Shown: positions 57,530 to 64,000 of the stretch, piece by piece
Numbering within the stretch: position 1 is the first letter of the stretch
Layout: every line of letters starts with the position of its first letter
NCBI RefSeq assembly: GCF_963576675.1
Contig: NC_088914.1
Coordinates: 19,323,001-19,387,000, forward strand
Direction: 5' to 3'
Source of the DNA: Euphorbia lathyris
Taxonomy: Eukaryota; Streptophyta; Magnoliopsida; Malpighiales; Euphorbiaceae
Length of the DNA: 64,000 nt
Program-made: the position numbers and the translations under genes
Notes under the pieces: model-generated
Databases searched by the model: none
Seen by the model: the letters and a program-made list of their open reading frames with translations, nothing else
What the model was told of the DNA's origin: nothing

Positions 57530-59078
57530 GGGAAAATTACAAAACTAGGTCAAATGGAAGGCCCATTTACATATTTAACTCATTTACTCAACCTATTACA
57601 TATCTAGACTTATTTTGTGTGACTTTCCAAAAATACCCCCAATATTTACGCGCGGCTCGCCCCATCCCGTCTGACTTCGCATATTCCATACTATGCGAAG
57701 TCTGCGAAGTAAATGTTTGGGTTTGCTTGATGAATTTAGTTCGCATATGCGAAGCCTGGATGTGTTTTGAAGCTAATTCGCGAAGTGGTATATAACAAAA
57801 AAGGGCAAACAACAACGGATTCTAACATTAAAATCATAACATTATCAAAATTTACAACAAGATTGCCACAATAACGACATTCAAATCATAACATTATCAA
57901 AATTTACAACAAGATTGCCACAATGAACTCTACTAACATTATCAAAATTTACAACAAGATTGCCACAATAACGACATTCAAATCATAACATTATCAAAAT
58001 CTACTAACAAGATTGGCACCATGGGATGGACGTGTCCCATGGTGCACCCCGAGATTGACACAACCTCTCCTAACGAATCATTTCAGGAGTGAATGTGTCA
58101 ATCTTGGGGAAGTTCATCCCTATACAGGAAGGAAAATCATCTTCCCTGCAGCTCAGTACGCCGCCTTCCAGAAAGGGATGTTACGTATTCAACCATCTAC
58201 AGAAAAAATTAACCGTGTTAGTTATGAAAAAGGATGATTTTGGAAATTAGCGAAGCATGCGAATGTAAATGTGCAGGGGAAGAGGTGATTTTACTTCGCA
58301 TAACGATTTTTTCGCGAAGTCTGCGAGGTCTGAAATGTGACTATTTACGTCGCATAACGATTTTTTCGCGAAGTCTGCGAGGTCTGAAACGTAATGATCT
58401 ATTCGCAGACTTCGCGAACTAATAGATTCGCGAGGTAGATCCATACGTTTCAGACTCTTTCTCTTCGCAGAACGTCGCGAAATCATCAATACACGAAGTA
58501 GATCATCACTTTCCAGGCTCGTTCTCTTCGCAAAGCTTAGCGAAACCATCGATTGCGAAGTGAATTCATGATAAAACGCAGAAAAAAAAACAGATACTTA
58601 CATTTTTCGCCCCTTTCACCCTCAAAAGCGACAATAACAATATGATAACATGGGAAGAACGAAGGAAATAACGTAGAAAAACCATTTCTTTGATGGTAAC
58701 AAGAAGAAAGAAACCAAGCAACGAACATGAAGATGAAAAACCATGGCTTCGTTTTCTAGGGTTCGGAAGTTGCAGAATCAAGAGATGAAAAGAGGAAAAT
58801 GAGAAATTCATTGTGATTTTGACGAAATGGTGCAAATTTCGTGCAATTTAAAAGAAGAAAGGAAGATCAAAAGTCTTGAAATCATTAATGCATGAGCAAC
58901 TTTTCGCATAACCAAGGAGATAGGGGGGAGCGGTGATTCGCGGAGATAGGGGGGAAGTGGGAAGATCAGGGGAATTTTTGGAAAGTCACACAAAATGAGT
59001 CTAGATATGTAATAGGTTGAGTAAATGGGTTAAATATGTAAATGACCTTCCCATTTGACCTAGTTTTGTAATTTTCCC
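57530..59078. mobile_element. MULE family with ~105-bp TIR, copy 2 (1,549 bp)
   Basis: Same TIR as 19951-20963: starts gggaaaattacaaaactagg, ends cctagttttgtaattttccc. Perfect 9-bp duplication tttattaaa on both sides (57521-57529 and 59079-59087). The interior has a tandem array of about 60-bp units (aacattatcaaaatttacaac, about 57820-58010) and two blocks of ttcgcgaagtctgcgagg-type repeats (57660-57790 and 58290-58560). The part at 57800-57880 is the inverse of 20487-20560 in copy 1. No transposase. It ends 452 bp before the SRO start codon. Confidence 0.88.
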
Positions 59079-59130
59079 TTTATTAAATCACGGTGGAGTC
59101 AACCGTACAATAAAGTTTCCCCTCTAAAAT

Positions 59131-59310
59131 CCTTCTCCCATTTGGATTCGGATTAGAAACTGCCGCACGAAATTCATTAAATTACTGGTTGGCACAGGGG
59201 TAATACTGTGGAGCCGATGTATAATAAAATATCTTCGTTTCCAATCCTTCTCCCATTTGGATTCGGAAAAGAAACTGCGGCACGAAATTCATTATAAGTT
59301 TGTCATCTTT
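59131..59310. repeat. 115-bp direct duplication in the SRO upstream region
   Basis: ccttctcccatttggattcg begins at 59131 and again at 59246. Each copy continues with agaaactgc-gcacgaaattcatta. The two copies lie between the MULE and the TATA box of SRO. Confidence 0.8.
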
Positions 59311-59365
59311 CAACCGCCCTAAACAAATCTAATTTATTACTGTATTTCATTTCATTTCCTTGACT

Positions 59366-59375
59366 TATATATATA
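59366..59375 (+). promoter_or_regulatory. TATA box of the SRO gene
   Basis: tatatatata, then ccc, lies 155-165 bp upstream of the ATG at 59531. A transcript starting near 59400 would have a leader of about 130 nt containing a five-codon upstream reading frame (ATG 59474, stop 59489-59491). Confidence 0.55.
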
Positions 59376-59530
59376 CCCAGATAGGAGAAATATAGATGTC
59401 TAAAACCCAGTCAGTTCATTCTTCTGTAAAAAGTACCCATAGATAGGCCACAGGGACACGCTCTCTGTATTGTATGTATATTACACACTAACTTTTTCGT
59501 TCTTCTTCTGGATTCTTCACCAACAAAATC

Positions 59531-62500
59531 ATGCTTACCAATGTCATCAATCACAATTTCCGCTTCCATGTAAGTGCTTTCCCCTCATTTGTACTCCGTT
59601 TCTGATTTTTGATCGGTTTTCGTTTTGTATTTTGTGTGGTGCTTCGGTTTGGCATTGGTTGTTTACGTCAATTTGTTTTGATTTGATGTGATTGCTCTTT
59701 TCTAAAACTCTATATTCATGTTCTTGTGGTAATTTGTTTTAATTTGATGAGATTCAACTGTTTTTTTATTCTGTATACGTGTTCTTTATGTGAATTTGTT
59801 TTGATTTCATGAGATTGCTCTGTTTTTAACTCTGTGTTCATGTTTTTTTAATTATGTTAACAGAATGAGCGGAATGATGATGTTGAAGATAGAGAATCAA
59901 TGATAATTCAATACGATAAATATGAAAATACGGATGATGAAATTGATAGTAGCGAGGTTAATTCTAGTTCGAATGCTAGTAGTTTTGAGGATTTTAATCG
60001 CATTGGATTGGTGGAGATTGGAGAAGAGAGCGATGAATATAAAATTTTGAGGAAGACTTTTCTTCGAACTATAGGAACATATGCAACAGACACAAAGGTT
60101 CTAGGAATTCACAAGAACGCTGTTGTTGATCCGGTGATGAAGGCTCGGAAGGAGGCCTTCAAGATTTTCGAGCAGGCGATTGCTGCAAAGTGTGGCGGCA
60201 ATCCAAACATCTGGCTTGGTTGGTATTCTTGTTCGACGGAAGAGATTTGCCGAATTATTTCATATGGATTTAGTTCTGAAACTAGCAGTGGTGAATCACA
60301 TGGTGTTGGCATTCATCTTTCTTCAGCGAAATTTCCTTTGGATAGGTGAGCAGATTGAACTCTGATTGCTAGAAAATTTTGGTCTAGAAACTGAAACTTT
60401 TGTGATTGCTTATTTGGGCTAAAAAAATATGGTTTTTGAGAAAAAGATGGTCTACGTTGAATATTGGAAATATTTCATTTCTGTAACTAACTTCTCCTTA
60501 GGTTTCTTTGCATCCAAATGTGTGTGAAATTGGATCAAGATTTTGATTTGTTCTCTTTTAGCTTTAGCAGTGTGAAATCATTAGCCATTGACAGCAATGG
60601 TGTAAGCCATATGCTGTTATGTCGGGTGATTATGGGGAAAATGGAACCAATTCCCTTGGGTTCCAATCAAATTCAACCAAGCTCGACAGAGTTCGACTCT
60701 GGTGTTGATAATCTTACAGCGCCAAGAAGATTAACAGTATGGAGTGCTTTCATGAATTCTCACATTTTCCCTACTTATGTCATAAGTTTTAAGCGGCCTC
60801 CTTCCTTTAATGGTAAGCAAAATCTGGTTATTAAGTTTTTGTTCATTTAAACTTTCTAGAGAAGATCGATCTATGCTGAATCTGATGTTCCATTGTTTTG
60901 TTTTCAGGAAGAACTCAAGTTAGGACTTCAATACCTTCTTCACCATGGATGAGTTTTCCTATGTTGATGGATATATTGTCAAAGCGTTTGGATCCTTCTA
61001 AGATGGCATTGATTTCGAAATCCTTTGATGACTTTAGGGTAAGTGTTTCACAATGATACTCGTTTTACTCAGTTTCAAAGTTGGGATACAACCCAGGACC
61101 ACTGATTTAAATGCTCATCATTAGTCTTTTACTTTCAACTGAAGTTTCATATATTACATCTTTGAAACATATCTATTCTTTATTTGGGTTAGTTATATCT
61201 AGCGTCTTAGCCAGTCGAATCGATACCGCATTCAGATAGATTTTCTATTGGTTCATTAATGTCTCGACCTGAGCGTTAACTAGATTCATAATACATAGAT
61301 GACAAAAATCTATAACATCACTCATGGGTTGAGCATAATTTTTTTTTCCCAACTTAGGCTAAAACGACATCGTTTTGATTTAGAAGGGAAAAAAAGTTAT
61401 AATAGGCTAGGCGTTTTGTCGGGGGATGCAATTGACTGGATGTTTTATTTTGCACCCCCACAACGATCACCACGGTGATTAGTTTTATAGTGTAGAAGTA
61501 GTTCTATATGAAAAATCATTATTCTCCATATTGGGTGATAACGTATATGGATTATGATGATATTTTGAAATTTATGTGACAGTATTTTTCATGTCTAAAA
61601 CACAATTCATTGGATTAGCTAAAAATGTAATAAGTACAATAAATAAATAAAATTAAAAAAACAAAAAATATAATTAGAGTTGATTATTACAAATTGTTTT
61701 TATGATAGTTAACAAGTTGGTAGTTCTTGGTGGAATTACTCTTAGCTATCAAATTACTAATCTTTGCAAATATGATATGAATTTGCAGAATCATCAGTTG
61801 TCCAGGCAAAAAATGATCCAAAAACTGAGGCAGTTAACAGGGGACAGGCTCTTGGTGGAGATAATAAAATCTTGCAAACACAAGGTGCGACTTTTTTGAG
61901 TCGTTTCTCTAATCTTACTGAAGTTAAAATTTGAGGTTAATTTATACGAGTCTCAAAGTTTGTAGGTAATTTTTGTCTATTATAATATTGAGTAAGGATT
62001 TGTTGTTAGGTTCTGATAGACGAAAAAGTATATGCGTTTGGAGATATTTCAATTTAATTTAACAAAAAACTTCGTCTGCAAGGAACTTTTGGAAGAAGTA
62101 AGCTAACCTGAAAAAACAATAGAAAGTAAAGGAATAAAATTAAAGAGAGGAAGAAAGTTATGCTCTAAGACAAGTGTCAAAACTTCAGATGTCGGGAACC
62201 TTTGACAATATGGGCATGCAATTGGTGCAAATTAATTTGTTCTTTATTCTTATATATGTAACTGTATGATGTTCCTATTCGACTTTACAGCAACTCACTC
62301 CTAATTTTAACTCACTTCTAAGCAAAATTAGGGGAAATGTTAAAGTAAATAAAACAAAAAAAAAAAGGTGGTTGGACGGATTTGCAGGTATAAGAATGTA
62401 ATTTTTTTTTTTTTTGTTGCAAAATAAAATATGTGTTGATAGATTCTGTAATTTCTCCCATTTGTGTGCTATAGTTTGACGTAAGTACTTCGATACTTAA

Positions 62501-63398
62501 GTTAATATCACTCCGAAAATAGTAAAAAAGTAATAGAAGCTAAAGTTTTTTAGCATATGTGAAAGATTTTCTTAAATTCTCTATTTTTAGATTGTTGAGA
62601 TTCCTATTAGAGTTTTAGACTTTTTATTGGGAGATTGCTTTGTCTCAGTGAAAAATCTCCACGTGTATCATAATTTTATCTGTTGTGCTCATACTAGCAT
62701 TTCTTTAAAAGGTATGTCATGTGGGGCCTATGCCAAATAATTTTTTATTGTTGATGTGAACGTGTCAAAAAAATGTATGGGGATCCTCAATTCGGGAAAA
62801 TTATAGATGCATCCATACGTGTTTTGAAATTTATTGTCCACTTGAACAACTAATAAATCTTTTTATTGGTTTATAACACATGGTAAAATGTGTATACTTT
62901 TATTTGACATGGAAGACATGGTTCTCCTATAATTCCTCGAATTTTACACCATTATCAAAAAGTAAACGAATTTGACTAATGTACTCGTCTTTGATGATGT
63001 GTCTTGTTGACTTTGAAGATGTGGCATGTCGATTTTGATGACATGAAATGTCAACTTTGTAGATGTGGCTAATGAATTGTTGATTTTTGCTAACTTAGTA
63101 TATTTGACTCGATGACATGAAAAACAATGTCAGATAAATTCTTTAATTTGCTAATTATGTAAATCGCATGCTCTCTTTTGCAATAAAAACAAATACCTCA
63201 TTTCTTTACTTACAAATCCATGAAATCATATGGTTTTCCCCCAAATTTAATAGCACATTAGAAGCATAATTAGCTTCTTAGTGTCCATTATAAGTCTAAA
63301 GCATGACAAATTCTTGATCTTTACTGCAGGTTTTGAGCAGCAGACAGTCTAAGACTTCCCAGCAGAAGAAAACAGCACCCTTACAACCTAGCACCTAG
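59531..63398 (+). CDS. SRO: SRO protein (PARP-like and RST domains), SRO2/3/4/5 type
   Basis: Six exons give about 355 residues: 59531-59569, 59864-60345, 60562-60812, 60908-61038, 61789-61884 and 63330-63398, all GT-AG with matching phases. Exon 3 could instead start at 60502 (20 more residues, same frame); the later acceptor fits the family better. Residues about 55-255 are the PARP-like fold (WLGWYSCSTEEICRIISYGF, HGVGIHL, DSNGVSHMLLCRVIMG, SSTEFDSGVDNL). Residues about 265-335 are the RST domain (SPWMSFPMLMDILSKRL), which binds transcription factors. There is no WWE domain, so it is the short SRO type. Family members act in the nucleus in stress and development, and their PARP fold is generally not catalytic. 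The start could also be an ATG inside exon 2 (59900). Confidence 0.9.
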
Positions 63399-63633
63399 AA
63401 GTAGCAGCAGCAACTAATACAGCAAGCAAACCTCTACAGAGGATGATGATGATGATGACGATGATGACGACGTTCTTTTAGAATTTAGAATATTACTGGA
63501 GTTGTTATAGATGCAATTAGGTCCCACAGCCCAGTTTGAGTTACATTTTGTATACTTTGGTCCGAAGAGAGAACTTTGCAGCTTCATTTTGTTGTTCAAT
63601 TAATTTTTGCTACTTGCTATCTTCAAGTTTATT
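63399..63633 (+). other. SRO 3' region with GAT/GAC repeat
   Basis: A gat/gac trinucleotide run lies at about 63441-63471 in the likely 3' untranslated region. The serine-rich minus-strand frame over it is a by-product of the repeat. Confidence 0.6.
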
Positions 63634-63733
63634 ATCAATGGTTGATCTCATCAAAGTGAAATTTCAAACGAAAGACAGGGTAGAGAGAGAAGCTAAATAC
63701 ACTATCTGAAGATCTGAGATTGGATCTGTGCAC

Positions 63734-63876
63734 CTTGCTATGGCCATTTGAAACTGTCTTCCTCATAGAATGAATGTGATGGAAAACATTGGCAGTTTCG
63801 TGTTCTTCGGCAAGGTCTAAATGGCTGGCTGCTCCTAAGCCTTGTTTAGCATGTGCATGCTTAGTTGTTTTTCTAG
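63734..63876 (-). CDS. Possible exon of an unidentified gene running off the right edge
   Basis: On the minus strand a CT-rich acceptor (cacacag at 63877-63883) precedes an open 143-nt block. It encodes a His/Lys-rich segment (KTTKHAHAKQGLGAASHLD) and ends at a donor-like AAG|GTGCAC (63733). Without that donor the frame would continue to a stop at 63635. No family is recognised. Confidence 0.3.
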
Positions 63877-64000
63877 CTGTGTGAATTCGCAAAAATTTAA
63901 AAAAAAAAACAAAAAACAAAACAAAAAACAAAAATTCGTGTTGCTATTTAACAATTGCAGACCCTTTTGATGAAAATAAACATACCTGAGAATTTTTTAT

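Noticed and set aside
59470..59691. Long upstream reading frame overlapping the SRO start
   Set aside because: It would need to start at TTG; the only upstream ATG (59474) opens a five-codon frame.
63414..63599. Serine-rich minus-strand frame
   Set aside because: It is made by the GAT/GAC repeat in the SRO 3' untranslated region.

Overview
The window is nuclear DNA of a flowering plant, most likely a eudicot. Three spliced genes of plant-specific families (a bHLH90-type transcription factor, a PERK receptor kinase and an SRO protein) lie in a transposon-rich, AT-rich background. The transposons are typical plant lineages: Athila and Tat Ty3/gypsy elements, plant LINEs, hAT, Mutator-like elements and SINEs. 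Nothing in the sequence fixes the species.

Layout. 1-5194 is the 3' end of a large Tat-lineage (Ogre/Retand-type) retrotransposon: four short-period tandem arrays, a polypurine tract and a complete 3.07-kb LTR. It sits inside the 5' LTR of an Athila element (5195-16175; gag, protease/pol, ATHILA-type third ORF, 1.27-kb 3' LTR). The Athila element sits in turn inside an older LINE, whose 3' end continues at 16176. 17.5-22.7 kb is a nest of Mutator-like elements: a 4.1-kb element with long inverted termini, a 1.0-kb element inside it, and two foldback elements with GC-rich hairpin cores. 22.7-27.5 kb holds a second LINE 3' end, a SINE, MITEs and a Copia fossil.

The gene island is bHLH90-like (+, 27784-30630) and PERK (-, 31340-34479), convergent, followed by SRO (+, 59531-63398). 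The 25 kb between PERK and SRO is intergenic MITE/SINE/hAT sequence plus a 14.57-kb Tat/Retand-type retrotransposon (40649-55218) in minus orientation, with 305-bp LTRs and a TTD-like 5-bp duplication gttac. Besides gag and a dual-RNase H pol, it carries two genes on the opposite strand, each with its own TATA box. One encodes a Transposase_28-like plus coiled-coil protein and is split by a 3.73-kb hAT transposon with a perfect 8-bp target duplication. The other encodes a protein with the same CX2HX4HX4C knuckle as the element's own gag. A 1.5-kb Mutator-like element lies just upstream of SRO.

How it fits together. From memory of the Arabidopsis map, bHLH90 and PERK11 are neighbours, PERK12 is next to SRO2, and PERK13 is near SRO3. 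This window has one of each in a row, which looks like the unfractionated ancestral gene order, stretched by transposon insertion between PERK and SRO. Among the mobile elements every autonomous coding region seen is broken by stops or frameshifts. Many stops are of the kind made by C-to-T decay, as expected for methylated repeats. All coordinates and splice sites were read by eye; no database search was possible.
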